Assembly (NCBI GenBank): GCA_027023305.1
Contig: JALVVR010000017.1
Location: 91,836-153,999 of the forward strand
Direction: 5' to 3'
DNA from: Campylobacterales bacterium
Lineage (GTDB): Bacteria > Campylobacterota > Campylobacteria > Campylobacterales > QNZT01
DNA length: 62,164 nt
Shown: one piece after another, positions 34,428 through 43,321 of the stretch
Layout of the letters: each line of letters begins with the position of its first letter
How positions within the stretch are numbered: position 1 is the first letter of the stretch
The notes under the pieces: model-generated
The model's input: the letters and a program-made list of their open reading frames with translations, nothing else
Database searches by the model: none
Told to the model about the DNA's origin: nothing
Program-made: the position numbers and the translations under genes

Positions 34428-35071
34428 CTACTTAAAAACTTCAACCTTTTTACCCAAAAACTTAGGTTTAGTATGAAGAACATAGAGATCTAAAAAGGCT
34501 TTCACTCTAGCTAAGAGCTCTCTATACTCCATCCTTTTTTTCCAAATAGTATTTTCAAAAGATTTTGCCGTAAAGCCTATCGCCTTTTGATTTTTAGCAA
34601 GAGCAATATATATAGCTCTTTGAAGATGAAATTTTTGAGATACTATGATAAAATCATCTATCCCAAAGATATACTTTGCTCTAACAATAGAATCAAGAGT
34701 TCTAAAACCAGCATAATCTATCGCGATATTTTTTTTAGGAATCCCCATATTTACTAAGTCATCTCTCATGGAAGTTGGTTCATCATATCTTTTTGTGGAG
34801 TTATCTCCTGAAACTAAGATGTATTTTATCTTTCCCGATTTGTAAAGTTTATATGTAGCATCAAGTCTATATTTGTAGTAGTAGTTTATATTTTTTCCTA
34901 TATATTTAGCTGTTCCCAATACCAAAGCAACTTTTTTACTAGGTATATTAGAGATATCACTATATATATACTTTTCAGAAATTTGTGAGATATGGTTATT
35001 GTTATAAACTATAAGTCATATCCCACTAAAAGAAAAGCAGTTATGTATAAAAATCTTTTTAAGAACTTCAT
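34428..35071 (-). pseudogene. SanA/YdcF-like envelope protein gene, split by a frameshift
   Basis: The main frame (34428-34925 and upstream codons) encodes a DUF218 domain: VALVLGTAKYIG, RLDATYKLYKSGKIKYILVSGDN, DYAGFRTLDSIVRAKYIF and VSQKFHLQRAIYIA. Its expected N-terminal signal/anchor is present upstream in another frame: ATG at 35071 gives MKFLKRFLYITAFLLVGYD and then hits TAG at 35009-35011. One extra base near 35010-35020 would join it to LIVYNNNHISQISEKYIYSD in the main frame. The gene is either a recent pseudogene or carries a sequencing error. It starts 3 bases after nusA. Confidence 0.78.
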
Positions 35072-35074
35072 ATT

Positions 35075-36202
35075 TTAGTTAAAAAGTGCCTTTAATGCAT
35101 CCATTCCTTCATTTGGATTTTTCTCTTCTGATGAAGTTTGGCTTGCAGGAGTTGAAGTTCCACTCTCCACTAACTCTATCTCAAATCCAGTTAGCATAGC
35201 AGCCAGTCTTATGTTTATACCACTTTTACCTATCGCTCTTGATTTTTGATCAGCTGGGATTGTAACTATCGCTTTATCACCTTCTATTTTTACACTATTT
35301 ATAATCGCAGGTGATAAGGCACGAGATACATATTTTTCAGCTATTTGACTAAACTCGATACAGTCTATATTTTCTCCATCAAGTTCACGACTTACTGCAC
35401 TTATCCTTATACCTTTTGTTCCAACAGTTGCACCTATTGGGTCTATGTTTGGATTTATAGTTGAAAGTGCTATTTTAGCTCTCTCACCAGGGATTCTAGC
35501 AGATGAATGAATGATAACTTGCTCATCAGCAATCTCAGGAACTTCCAAAGCTAAAAGCTCTTCTAAAAACTTAGGACTTGTTCTTGATAGTTCTACTTGC
35601 ATACCAAGTTTTTTATCTATATATACCTTTCTTATCACAGCTTTTAAGTGATCACCTACCTTAAACTTTTCACCTTTAATTCTACTTTTCATAGGAAGAA
35701 CAGCTTTTACTTCTCTATAGTCTGCATATGTAGTCTCGTTTGCATCAACTCTTGTAACTATAGTATTTACTATTTGTCCTACTTTATTGTTGTAGCTTTC
35801 ATAGATGTTTTGTTCAAGTAGTCTTTGTATGTGGTACTCTAGCTCTCTGTAAAGTGTAGAAGCTGCTGTTCTTCCCATATCATCTAAAGATATAAGATAA
35901 GTTATCTCATCTCCTATCTCTATATCAGGGTCACTCTCTTTTGCATCATCAAGCTCTATATACTTTTCTCCATGCTCATTGTTTTCATATAGTCTATCAT
36001 CATCATGAGCTACAACTAAAAGTTTTTGATATAAATGCAACTCTTTTGTATCACTATCAATATCCACTACATACTCATAGTTTTCACCAAACACTCTTTT
36101 TGCAGTGTTTATAAGTGCTATACTTACAGCTTCTTTTGCCTCTTCTAGTTTTAAACCTTTTTCATGTGCGATTGATTCTATTATATTTAGTATCTTACTC
36201 AT
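35075..36202 (-). CDS. nusA: Transcription termination/antitermination factor NusA
   Basis: 375 residues. The N-terminal RNA-polymerase-binding domain contains EAKEAVSIALINTAKRVFG. An S1 domain follows (GQIVNTIVTRVDANETTY), then two KH domains (IIHSSARIPGERAKIAL and GTKGIRISAVSRELDGENID, plus IPADQKSRAIGKSGINIRLA). It lacks the C-terminal acidic repeats of E. coli NusA, as usual outside gamma-proteobacteria. The start at ATG 36202 follows AAAGGAGAAGAG; a longer frame from TTG 36223 is unlikely. Confidence 0.95.
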   Translation of the reverse strand: MSKILNIIESIAHEKGLKLEEAKEAVSIALINTAKRVFGENYEYVVDIDSDTKELHLYQKLLVVAHDDDRLYENNEHGEKYIELDDAKESDPDIEIGDEITYLISLDDMGRTAASTLYRELEYHIQRLLEQNIYESYNNKVGQIVNTIVTRVDANETTYADYREVKAVLPMKSRIKGEKFKVGDHLKAVIRKVYIDKKLGMQVELSRTSPKFLEELLALEVPEIADEQVIIHSSARIPGERAKIALSTINPNIDPIGATVGTKGIRISAVSRELDGENIDCIEFSQIAEKYVSRALSPAIINSVKIEGDKAIVTIPADQKSRAIGKSGINIRLAAMLTGFEIELVESGTSTPASQTSSEEKNPNEGMDALKALFN

Positions 36203-36293
36203 CTCTTCTCCTTTAGTTAACAATGCTAAGTTATTGTTTGTGATTTTCTTTTTGAAAGTTGGGTGATTCTATCTTAGTTTTACTTAAAAAATG

Positions 36294-36299
36294 TATAAT
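36294..36299 (+). promoter_or_regulatory. -10 box for the HP0268-like gene
   Basis: A TATAAT lies 34 bases before the ATG at 36333, in the divergent spacer from nusA. AAAGGA (36317-36322) is the ribosome binding site. Confidence 0.5.
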
Positions 36300-36332
36300 A
36301 GTATGATTACTAATACAAAAGGATAAATAATA

Positions 36333-36575
36333 ATGGAATTTAAACTAGCAAAAACAAAACTAACTAGCAAAAACAAAACTATAAAAATCGAAGATATAGA
36401 AAAAGAACTTCAAAAAGATAAACAAAAGATATTTTATTTTGATGCTGATAATGCTCACAAGGACTTACTAGCTTTAGTTGAAAGCTTTGAAGAGAAAGGT
36501 TTTAGTGTATATCTAAGAGAGGTTAGATTTGGGCTTGATGAAGATGACTTTATGTATGAACTTCACATCTTGTAG
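36333..36575 (+). CDS. HP0268-family small nuclease
   Basis: 80 residues. The central [21 protein letters not shown] and the end [10 protein letters not shown]…[10 protein letters not shown] match what I recall of H. pylori HP0268, an 80-residue SMR-like protein reported to nick DNA and cleave RNA. In H. pylori it is also next to the miaB homologue (HP0269). The DNA encoding residues 4-16 contains a perfect 19-base tandem duplication. It ends 8 bases before miaB. Confidence 0.8.
   Translation: MEFKLAKTKLTSKNKTIKIEDIEKELQKDKQKIFYFDADNAHKDLLALVESFEEKGFSVYLREVRFGLDEDDFMYELHIL
36343..36380. repeat. Perfect 19-base tandem duplication inside the HP0268-like gene
   Basis: AACTAGCAAAAACAAAACT occurs twice, head to tail (36343-36361 and 36362-36380), just after the start codon. 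The unit is not a multiple of three, so the two copies are read in different frames (…LAKTKL and TSKNKT). Loss or gain of a copy would shift the frame. Confidence 0.95.
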
Positions 36576-36583
36576 GAAAAACT

Positions 36584-37876
36584 TTGAGTAAAAAACTTTT
36601 CTTAGAAACTTTGGGCTGTGCTATGAATGTTAGGGATAGTGAGCATATGCTAGCTTCCCTAAATGACGAATACGAGCTAACCCAAAATCTAAAAGAAGCT
36701 GATCTTATCATGATAAACACTTGCTCAGTTAGAGAAAAGCCAGTTCAAAAACTTTTTTCTGAGATAGGTAGCTTTAACAAAAAGAAAAAAGATGGGGCAA
36801 AGATAGGGGTTTGTGGTTGTACAGCTTCACACTTAGGAGATGAAATCATCAAACGAGCACCCTATGTTGACTTTGTTCTAGGAGCTAGAAATGTTTCAAA
36901 ACTAAAAGATGTTATAAACAAAAAAGGTGCAGTAGAAGTTGATATAACTCATGATGAAAGCCAATATGCCTTTAATGATTTTAGAACCTCTTCCTACAAA
37001 GCTTATGTAAACATTTCCATAGGATGTGATAAAAAGTGTAGCTTCTGTATAGTTCCATATACTCGTGGAGATGAGATTTCTATTCCTGCAGAACTTATAG
37101 TACAAGAAGCAAAAAAAGCTGCCAAAAATGGAGCAAAAGAGATATTTTTACTAGGGCAAAATGTAAACAACTATGGCAGAAGATTTAGTGATGGAAGTAA
37201 AAACATAGACTTTACTGATCTTTTAAACATGGTTAGTGAGATTGAAGAAGTTGAGAGGATTAGATTTACCTCTCCTCATCCACTTCATATGGACGATAAA
37301 TTTTTAGAAACTTTTGCTAAAAATCCAAAAATCTGCAAATCTATGCACATGCCACTTCAAAGTGGAAGCACAAAAGTTTTAAGAGATATGAAAAGAGGAT
37401 ACACAAAAGAGTGGTTTTTAAACAGAGCTAGAAAACTAAGAGAGCTAGTTCCTGATGTTCATATCTCTACTGATGTTATAGTAGCTTTTCCAACAGAAAG
37501 TGAAGAGGACTTTTTAGAAACGATAGAGGTTGTAAAAGAGGTAAGATTTGAGCAAATGTTTAGTTTCAAATACTCCCCAAGACCACTAACACCAGCAGCT
37601 GATTTAAAGCAAGTGGATAGTGAAGAGGCATCAAAAAGACTGAAAACTCTTCAAGATTTGCAAACTAGCATACTAGATGAGATAACACTAAGCAAAAAAG
37701 ATAAAATCTATGATGTTTACTTTGAAGAGCTTAGAAGTGGTGGCATGATAGCAGGGAGAAGTGATAACAATTTCATGATAAACATAAAAGGAAGTGAGGA
37801 GCTTTTAGGGCTTACAAAAAAAGTAAAAATCACTGACCCAAAAAGAATGATACTCTATGGCGAACTTGTTGACTAA
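36584..37876 (+). CDS. miaB: tRNA-2-methylthio-N6-dimethylallyladenosine synthase MiaB
   Basis: 430 residues. The N-terminal MTTase domain has three cysteines ([24 protein letters not shown]). The radical SAM cluster motif is CDKKCSFC, in [21 protein letters not shown]-terminal TRAM domain is present ([18 protein letters not shown]). It adds a methylthio group to A37 of tRNAs reading UNN codons. The start is TTG at 36584. Its end overlaps the DUF374 gene by 20 bases. Confidence 0.94.
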   Translation: MSKKLFLETLGCAMNVRDSEHMLASLNDEYELTQNLKEADLIMINTCSVREKPVQKLFSEIGSFNKKKKDGAKIGVCGCTASHLGDEIIKRAPYVDFVLGARNVSKLKDVINKKGAVEVDITHDESQYAFNDFRTSSYKAYVNISIGCDKKCSFCIVPYTRGDEISIPAELIVQEAKKAAKNGAKEIFLLGQNVNNYGRRFSDGSKNIDFTDLLNMVSEIEEVERIRFTSPHPLHMDDKFLETFAKNPKICKSMHMPLQSGSTKVLRDMKRGYTKEWFLNRARKLRELVPDVHISTDVIVAFPTESEEDFLETIEVVKEVRFEQMFSFKYSPRPLTPAADLKQVDSEEASKRLKTLQDLQTSILDEITLSKKDKIYDVYFEELRSGGMIAGRSDNNFMINIKGSEELLGLTKKVKITDPKRMILYGELVD

Positions 37877-38492
37877 AGAGCAAAAAAGAGCTATATTTTT
37901 AAAAATAGTTCCACCTATCGCTTACTTTTTTATTAAACTTTTATATCTTAGTTGTAAAAAGGTTTATCACACTCCAAAAAGTATGCCAGAATCACCAGTA
38001 ATTATCAGTTTTTGGCATGAATATATACTTTTTTCATCTTTGATTTTTAAAACAACTATGCAAAAAGATTATAAATGTTCAGTTATTATAAGTGAACACT
38101 TTGATGGTAATATGATCGCAAATACTGTAAAATTTTTTGGGATAGATAGTATTAGAGGAAGTAGCACAAGAGGTGGTATAAAAGCTATTAAAGAGAGTTT
38201 TAAACTATTAGACAGAGGTGAATGCATAGCTATCACCCCAGATGGTCCAAAAGGTCCTCGTCACTCAGTAGCTGATGGAATAGTAGCCATCTCTCAAAAA
38301 AAAGATGTTAATATAGTCGCATACTCATATAAAGCTAGCTCTTTTTGGAGATTAAAAAGTTGGGATGAGTTTTTGATACCAAAGCCTTTTTCTAGGGTAG
38401 ATTTTTATATAAGCGAGCCATTTTCGATAAAGGGAAAGGGTATTGAAGAGGCAAAAGAGATGATAAAAGAGGAGTTACTAAGATATGCTTAA
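37857..38492 (+). CDS. DUF374 lysophospholipid acyltransferase-like protein
   Basis: 211 residues. One N-terminal membrane-associated helix precedes a PlsC-related fold. The acyltransferase HxxxxD-like block appears as [12 protein letters not shown], followed by [15 protein letters not shown] and [15 protein letters not shown], the DUF374 signature. It probably acylates a lipid A precursor or lysophospholipid at the inner membrane. It overlaps miaB (20 bases) and the next gene (8 bases). Confidence 0.82.
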   Translation: MANLLTKEQKRAIFLKIVPPIAYFFIKLLYLSCKKVYHTPKSMPESPVIISFWHEYILFSSLIFKTTMQKDYKCSVIISEHFDGNMIANTVKFFGIDSIRGSSTRGGIKAIKESFKLLDRGECIAITPDGPKGPRHSVADGIVAISQKKDVNIVAYSYKASSFWRLKSWDEFLIPKPFSRVDFYISEPFSIKGKGIEEAKEMIKEELLRYA

Positions 38493-38937
38493 AAAAGTTC
38501 TTGTTTCACTTAGTATTATTATCTTATCAGCAATGCTTTTTTTATTTGGATTTAGTGACTCTTATAAGTACTCTTTGGAAGCAAAAGTCAAGTATGCTAT
38601 GGGAGATTATAAAGAAGCTATTGGTCTAGCACAAAAAGCTTTTGAGCTAGATCCATATAATAAAATGAGCTTTTCAATTTTAACTCAGAGTAAAATCTCA
38701 ATAAAATTTTTAGACTACATTGAAGATGCAAAAAACTATCTTCAAAAGATAGATAATATCTCTAAAAAAACAAACTTAAAAGAGAGTGATACTATAAAGA
38801 TAGAGATGATTTGTGAAGTTATGATAGGAAGATATAAAAAACTCTCTCCTACAGTTTTGACTCCAAAAGAGTTGATTCAAAAAAGCCAAAAATACTACAA
38901 AGAGTTTCAAACAATATATGAAAACTTGGATAAATAG
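38485..38937 (+). CDS. Membrane-anchored TPR-like protein
   Basis: 150 residues. The N-terminal membrane helix (about 5-23) is followed by a TPR-like pair, YSLEAKVKYAMGDYKEAIGL with AQKAFELDPYNKMSF. The C-terminal half is helical without further motifs. It overlaps both neighbours and so is likely translated together with the DUF374 gene and the recombinase. The function is unknown. Confidence 0.6.
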   Translation: MLKKVLVSLSIIILSAMLFLFGFSDSYKYSLEAKVKYAMGDYKEAIGLAQKAFELDPYNKMSFSILTQSKISIKFLDYIEDAKNYLQKIDNISKKTNLKESDTIKIEMICEVMIGRYKKLSPTVLTPKELIQKSQKYYKEFQTIYENLDK

Positions 38938-39745
38938 TTTTTTAAACTATTGTAAAGCTAAAGGTTACTCAAAAGAGACTATAAGAACTTATGACATAAA
39001 TTTGCATGAAGCATTGGATTTTATAGTAGTAGAGAAAGAGGAACAGAAGATAACTTTTGAACTTATGCCATATAGACTTAAAATCAAAAATCTTTCCAAA
39101 AAAACTGTTTATAAAAAACTCTCAGTTGTAAAAAGCTTTGTAAATTATCTTAGAGAGGAAGGTTTAAATATAAGAGTTTTAAGTGATGAGTATGTAAAAA
39201 CAGCAAAAACTCTACCTAAACCCATAGATGATGCAAATATTAAAGAAGCTTTAGAAAAAGCAAAGATAGATGAAAGAGTTTTGATAGAGCTTTTATACTC
39301 TCTAGGGCTTAGGATTTCTGAGTTGGAGAACTTAAAAATTAAAGATATTAAAAATAGTTGGGTTATTGTTAAAGGAAAAGGTGGTAAAATCAGGCAATTA
39401 CCTCTTATAAAAAGTGTTGAAACTCTTTTAGATGAGTTTATCAAAGAGTTTTCACCAAAAGAGTATCTGTTTGAAAAAGATGGCAAAAGATTGAGCTCAA
39501 ATCAGCTTAGATATAAGCTATCAAAAACATTTAAAGGTTTAGGTTTGAAAGTAACTCCTCATCAACTAAGGCACTCTTTTGCTACAGAACTTTTACAAAG
39601 TGGAGCAAGTATAGTTGATGTTAGTAAGCTTTTAGGACATCAAAGTTTGGATTCAACTCAGATTTATACAAAACTAGCAACAAGTTTCAAAGAGGATAAC
39701 TACAAAAAAGCACATCCACTCTCTAATGGAGAGATATTTGTTTAG
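38918..39745 (+). CDS. Tyrosine recombinase, XerC/D-like
   Basis: 275 residues. The N-terminal SAM-like core-binding domain starts WINSFLNYCKAKGYS. The catalytic domain has Arg132 (SLGLRISELENL), a Lys in the KGKGGKIRQLPL hairpin (about 154-157), His215-x-x-Arg218 ([12 protein letters not shown]), His241 (LLGHQSLDSTQ) and Tyr250 (IYTKL). The set is complete. It is shorter than the XerH of Helicobacter and Campylobacter. It is embedded in a run of overlapping genes, which argues for a chromosomal role rather than a phage integrase. A second such protein is at 61211. Confidence 0.88.
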   Translation: MKTWINSFLNYCKAKGYSKETIRTYDINLHEALDFIVVEKEEQKITFELMPYRLKIKNLSKKTVYKKLSVVKSFVNYLREEGLNIRVLSDEYVKTAKTLPKPIDDANIKEALEKAKIDERVLIELLYSLGLRISELENLKIKDIKNSWVIVKGKGGKIRQLPLIKSVETLLDEFIKEFSPKEYLFEKDGKRLSSNQLRYKLSKTFKGLGLKVTPHQLRHSFATELLQSGASIVDVSKLLGHQSLDSTQIYTKLATSFKEDNYKKAHPLSNGEIFV

Positions 39746-40697
39746 TTTTATAAAAAGAAAACTTCTTTATAGATTTATCATAGTTTATTTTTATGATGAT
39801 AAAGTTTGGGTGCATACTTACGATACTAAAAACTTACAAGTAATAAACAGCGAAGCAGAGGAATTTGAAAATGAAGATAACCAAACTCTATCAGGGGAGA
39901 TTGTTGAGCATATAAATAAAGCTCAAGAACAGCATACAAGAAGCTATGTTGTTACGACTCTTAACTCATTAGGGCAGGGGATTATTCCCACTTGCTCAGC
40001 TACTTCTTTTAGCGATTATAGTATAGATAGAAGATACATATACAATATATGTGTTGATAACCTTTTTACAAACTTTGTTTCAAAAATAGAGATTAATTTT
40101 TTACAAAAATTATTTGTTAAAACTGGTATAGACTTGATATTTTCACCATTTATCATATTGAAAAATCTCACTTCTGATACTCTTGCGAGTGATGAGGTAA
40201 AACTTCACATACTTTATACTTCCGAAAATGCAACTCTACTCATAACAAAAGATGGAAAATACATTTTTGGCTCTTTTTTTAAAACTATAGAAGAAAAGGA
40301 ACTCCTTTATACAAACTATGAGGAAAATGAGGAAGATGATGATAGGTTTGAAATTAAGGATGAGTTTGAATTTGAATTTGAAGATGATGAGTTAGTTTTT
40401 GATGAAAGCGAAGATGAAATTGATATAAGTGATAATGAACTAGATTATAAGCAAGAGTTAGATCTTATTCAAAACAACAAATTATTTGCTTACAACTTAA
40501 ATCAAACTTTAAAAGAGTTTTATTCAAAACCTATATATGAGGGTAGTTTTATAGATACAGTAAATATATATAGTGAAGAAAAGATAGAAGAACCTATCAT
40601 AGAGTATATAGAAAATGAACTTTTTTTAAGTGTTAAAGCAACTAAAATAGACTTTGATAGTGAGTTACTAAAACTCATATATAAAGAGGTATTATAG
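39726..40697 (+). CDS. PilM-like protein of a putative pilus alignment complex
   Basis: 323 residues with no strong family hit by eye. The N-terminal part (RFIIVYFYDDKVWVHTYDTK) and the position before two PilN/PilO-like genes suggest a PilM-like cytoplasmic component, possibly without an intact ATP site. A very acidic stretch lies at about residues 200-245 (EFEFEFEDDELVFDESEDE). The gene overlaps the recombinase by 20 bases. The assignment rests mainly on context. Confidence 0.4.
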   Translation: MERYLFSFIKRKLLYRFIIVYFYDDKVWVHTYDTKNLQVINSEAEEFENEDNQTLSGEIVEHINKAQEQHTRSYVVTTLNSLGQGIIPTCSATSFSDYSIDRRYIYNICVDNLFTNFVSKIEINFLQKLFVKTGIDLIFSPFIILKNLTSDTLASDEVKLHILYTSENATLLITKDGKYIFGSFFKTIEEKELLYTNYEENEEDDDRFEIKDEFEFEFEDDELVFDESEDEIDISDNELDYKQELDLIQNNKLFAYNLNQTLKEFYSKPIYEGSFIDTVNIYSEEKIEEPIIEYIENELFLSVKATKIDFDSELLKLIYKEVL

Positions 40698-40711
40698 GAT
40701 GAGGTGTTCTT

Positions 40712-41227
40712 ATGTATAGTTTTATAAAACCAAGAAAAAAATACTCTTTAGATAATCTTACATATATGTGGCTAGGGTTTATTGTTATTATATCCATTAT
40801 GCTTATAGTAGTAGCTTTATATATAGATAAGAAAAACACACTTTATAAATATGATTTAACCTCCTTAAAAGAAAAAAATTTAAAAATTGTGCAAAAGCAA
40901 AAAGAGATAAAAAAAGATATAAAAGAGTATCTAGTTGAAGACAATATCGCTAAGAGAGCATATAGTTCAAACAATTCACTAGAAAGAGGATTAAGAAATC
41001 TTTTTGCACTAGTCCCAAATCAAATCAAAATTAATAAACTTTATCTGACAAAATATGAAGTAAAAATATATGGAGAAACTGATTCTCCTAAAACATACAA
41101 ACTATTACTTGAACCACCTTTGAAATCTATATTTGATAAGTCTAAAGTAGGTTTTACTAAAAAAGATGAAAAAAGTTATCTGTTTTCATCATATAACACT
41201 ATAAAAGGAGTAAAAGTTGAAAAATAA
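40712..41227 (+). CDS. PilN-like bitopic membrane protein
   Basis: 171 residues. A short cytoplasmic tail precedes one membrane helix (about 17-36, MWLGFIVIISIMLIVVALYI). A coiled coil and a periplasmic domain with LYLTKYEVKIYGETDSPKTY follow, reminiscent of PilN's ferredoxin-like fold. GAGGTG lies ahead of the ATG. It overlaps the next gene by 11 bases. With its neighbours it may form the inner-membrane alignment complex of a type IV pilus. Confidence 0.5.
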   Translation: MYSFIKPRKKYSLDNLTYMWLGFIVIISIMLIVVALYIDKKNTLYKYDLTSLKEKNLKIVQKQKEIKKDIKEYLVEDNIAKRAYSSNNSLERGLRNLFALVPNQIKINKLYLTKYEVKIYGETDSPKTYKLLLEPPLKSIFDKSKVGFTKKDEKSYLFSSYNTIKGVKVEK

Positions 41228-41726
41228 CAACATTGTTATAAAAAACATCCTATTTTTACTACTTTTTTTAGTAGTACTTACTCTTTTTTTAGTTATATAT
41301 ATTATTCCACAGTTAAAAGAGTATAAAACAAAACAAGCTATTATCGCTAAATCTGAAAAAATTTACAATAAAAACATAGATTCTTTAAACAAATTGAAAA
41401 AGAAAAAAGAGTTAACATATAAAAGATATAAAAAAAATATTGAAAAGTATAATAGAAATTTTGATTTAGAAAATTTTAAAAGTTTTGTAAAAAGATTTTT
41501 TAAAGATGCAACTATAAATACTACAAAATATAAGGAAAAATTAATTATCCAAACAACAATAGCATCTAAAGAAGAGTTATATAATTTTTTAGAAAAAGTA
41601 AATGATTATAAAAATATAGTCAAAATTAATTTTCCTTTGGTGTATAAAATAGTTAATGGTAATAAAATTATTACCATAAATGTAACAATCAGTAATATTA
41701 ATCTGAAGAATAACTTAAAAGACTAG
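41217..41726 (+). CDS. PilO-like bitopic membrane protein
   Basis: 169 residues. The start is TTG at 41217 with AAGGAG seven bases upstream. It has a membrane helix (IVIKNILFLLLFLVVLTLFLVIYI region), a Lys-rich coiled coil and a small C-terminal domain (FVKRFFKDATINTTKYKEKL then KEELYNFLEKVNDYKNIVKI). The layout is that of PilO. Codon use is strongly AT-rich. It is the last gene of the run that begins at miaB. Confidence 0.5.
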   Translation: MKNNNIVIKNILFLLLFLVVLTLFLVIYIIPQLKEYKTKQAIIAKSEKIYNKNIDSLNKLKKKKELTYKRYKKNIEKYNRNFDLENFKSFVKRFFKDATINTTKYKEKLIIQTTIASKEELYNFLEKVNDYKNIVKINFPLVYKIVNGNKIITINVTISNINLKNNLKD

Positions 41727-41744
41727 ATTAATTATATATTTTAT

Positions 41745-41772
41745 TTGACTAATAAATTTATTTAGCTACAAT
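41745..41772 (+). promoter_or_regulatory. Sigma-70-type promoter of the repeat lipoprotein
   Basis: TTGACT (41745-41750) and TACAAT (41767-41772) are separated by 16 bases, followed by a 31-base leader with AAGGAG before the ATG at 41804. This is one of the few promoters in the window with both boxes visible. Confidence 0.65.
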
Positions 41773-41803
41773 CAGTTCGTAAAATTAATTCAAGGAGAAA
41801 AGA

Positions 41804-42655
41804 ATGAATATTCTAAGTATAAAAAGTTCTGTAGCTGTAGCAGCTATAGTAGCAGTAGTAATGAGTGGTTGTGCACAACAACAAACAACAGTAAAAGCAG
41901 CACCTGCTGTAGCAGCACCTGCACCAGTACAAGTTCAACAAGTTTCAACACTTTACCCACCAAATCCTGAGCCAGGAAAATGTTATGCTAGAGTTTTACA
42001 ACCAGCAAAATTCAAAACTGTAACAGAGAAAGTTTTAGTATCTCAAGCAAGTGCTAAACTTATCCCAGTTCCTGCAAAATATGGTTGGACAACTAAAAAA
42101 GTTTTAGTTAAAGAAGCTAGTAGTAGATTAGTAGTAGTTCCTGCAACTTATAAAACAGTAACAGAGAAAGTTTTAGTTAAACCAGTTACTACAAAACTAG
42201 TAACAGTTCCTGCAACTTACAAAACTACAACTAGTAGAATCCTTGTTAAACCTGCAACTACAACTTGGAGAAAAGGTAAAGGTCTTATGACTCCAGTTAA
42301 CAATGCTAGAACAGGTGAAAGAGGAACTGGTGAAGTTATGTGTCTTGTTAAACAACCAGCAGTTTACAAAACTATCACTAAAAGAGTAGTAGTAACTCCA
42401 GCAACTACAAGAACTATAACTATACCAGCAGTTTACAAAACTATAACAAAAAGAGTAGTAGTAACTCCAGCAACTACAAGAACTATAGCTATACCAGCAG
42501 TTTACAAAACTGTAAAAGTTAAAACTATTGTTACTCCTCCATCAACAAGAGAAGTAAAAATAGCTCCAGTTTATAAAACTGTAACTAAAAAAGTTAAAGT
42601 AGCTCCATCTAACCTAGTATGGAAAGTTGTTAGATGTAAAAGTGTTATCCACTAA
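41804..42655 (+). CDS. Repeat-containing lipoprotein
   Basis: 283 residues. The signal peptide ends at the lipobox MSGC (Cys23). An Ala/Pro/Gln-rich linker precedes seven or so copies of a 20- to 23-residue repeat of the form PAxYKTxTxxVxVxPATTxx. Two copies are identical bar one residue. An interruption near residue 155 contains WRKGKGLMTPVNNARTGERG and ends at the second Cys. The protein is rich in Thr, Val and Lys with almost no acid residues, so it should be strongly basic and extended. It probably binds the cell envelope. I know no characterised homologue. Confidence 0.7.
   Translation: MNILSIKSSVAVAAIVAVVMSGCAQQQTTVKAAPAVAAPAPVQVQQVSTLYPPNPEPGKCYARVLQPAKFKTVTEKVLVSQASAKLIPVPAKYGWTTKKVLVKEASSRLVVVPATYKTVTEKVLVKPVTTKLVTVPATYKTTTSRILVKPATTTWRKGKGLMTPVNNARTGERGTGEVMCLVKQPAVYKTITKRVVVTPATTRTITIPAVYKTITKRVVVTPATTRTIAIPAVYKTVKVKTIVTPPSTREVKIAPVYKTVTKKVKVAPSNLVWKVVRCKSVIH
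42356..42493 (+). repeat. Two 69-base direct repeats within the lipoprotein gene
   Basis: Units 42356-42424 and 42425-42493 each encode 23 residues beginning PAVYKTITKRVVVTPATTRT. They differ at only a few bases. A third, diverged unit begins at 42494. The unit length is a multiple of three, so copy number could change without breaking the frame. Confidence 0.9.
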
Positions 42656-42664
42656 GCATCTTTT

Positions 42665-42696
42665 GAGTAGAGATTTTTCTCTACTCAGACTTTTTT
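42665..42696 (+). terminator. Rho-independent terminator after the repeat lipoprotein
   Basis: GAGTAGAG (42665-42672) pairs with CTCTACTC (42679-42686) around ATTTTT, and a run of six T (42691-42696) follows. The next gene starts with the base right after the T-run. Confidence 0.85.
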
Positions 42697-43272
42697 ATGT
42701 TTAAATGCATACTCTGCACAGATTTTTCTTTTAACATAATCTGTAAAAACTGTCAAAACAATCTCTTAAAACCTATAACCTCAATTAGAACACTGTCTCA
42801 CGACCTAAAAGTTCACAGCTTTTATGAATATAGTGAAATATCAAAACTTTTACACACCAAGCATACTTATCATGGCTCAAAGATATATAAAACATTAGCT
42901 TTAAACTCATTTTCAAAATTTTCTAAAAAATTTAATCATGATAAAAAAGTTTACTCCCTTGCGATAGATGACAAAACAACATCAAATTATTCACATACTG
43001 CTATTTTATCGCAAGCTCTTAAATCAAAAACTATAAAACCAGTGCATAACACTTTAAAAGCAAACAATAATATTTCATATTCAAAAAAATCACTTGACTT
43101 TAGATTAAAAAATCCAAGAGATTTAAGATACAATTTTAAGCAAAATATAGATGTAATTTTAGTAGATGATATTATCACAACAGGGACTACAATTTTAGAA
43201 GCCCAAAAAGTTTTAAAAGAGCAGGGTGTAAATGTTCTTTTTGCCCTAACCTTAGCCGATGCAAGACTATAA
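42697..43272 (+). CDS. comF: ComF-family phosphoribosyltransferase-like protein
   Basis: 191 residues. An N-terminal zinc finger (CILC…CKNC) is followed by a PRTase-like domain ending in the PRPP motif VDVILVDDIITTGTTILEA. ComFC proteins support natural transformation in other bacteria. The ATG directly follows the T-run of a terminator and has no ribosome site, so expression may depend on read-through or a leaderless message. In C. jejuni the ComF homologue also precedes gyrA (Cj1028c/Cj1027c as I recall). Confidence 0.85.
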   Translation: MFKCILCTDFSFNIICKNCQNNLLKPITSIRTLSHDLKVHSFYEYSEISKLLHTKHTYHGSKIYKTLALNSFSKFSKKFNHDKKVYSLAIDDKTTSNYSHTAILSQALKSKTIKPVHNTLKANNNISYSKKSLDFRLKNPRDLRYNFKQNIDVILVDDIITTGTTILEAQKVLKEQGVNVLFALTLADARL

Positions 43273-43321
43273 TAAGCCCTTTTAGATATAATATTCTATT
43301 CTTTAAAAGAGGTATTATAAA

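Noticed and set aside
34076..34430. Unexplained non-coding gap between rpiB and the sanA-like gene
   Set aside because: Explained by RNase P RNA: P1 pairing and universal core sequences are visible on the minus strand.
42356..42520. CRISPR-like direct repeats
   Set aside because: The repeats have no unique spacers, are in frame and encode the lipoprotein repeat units.
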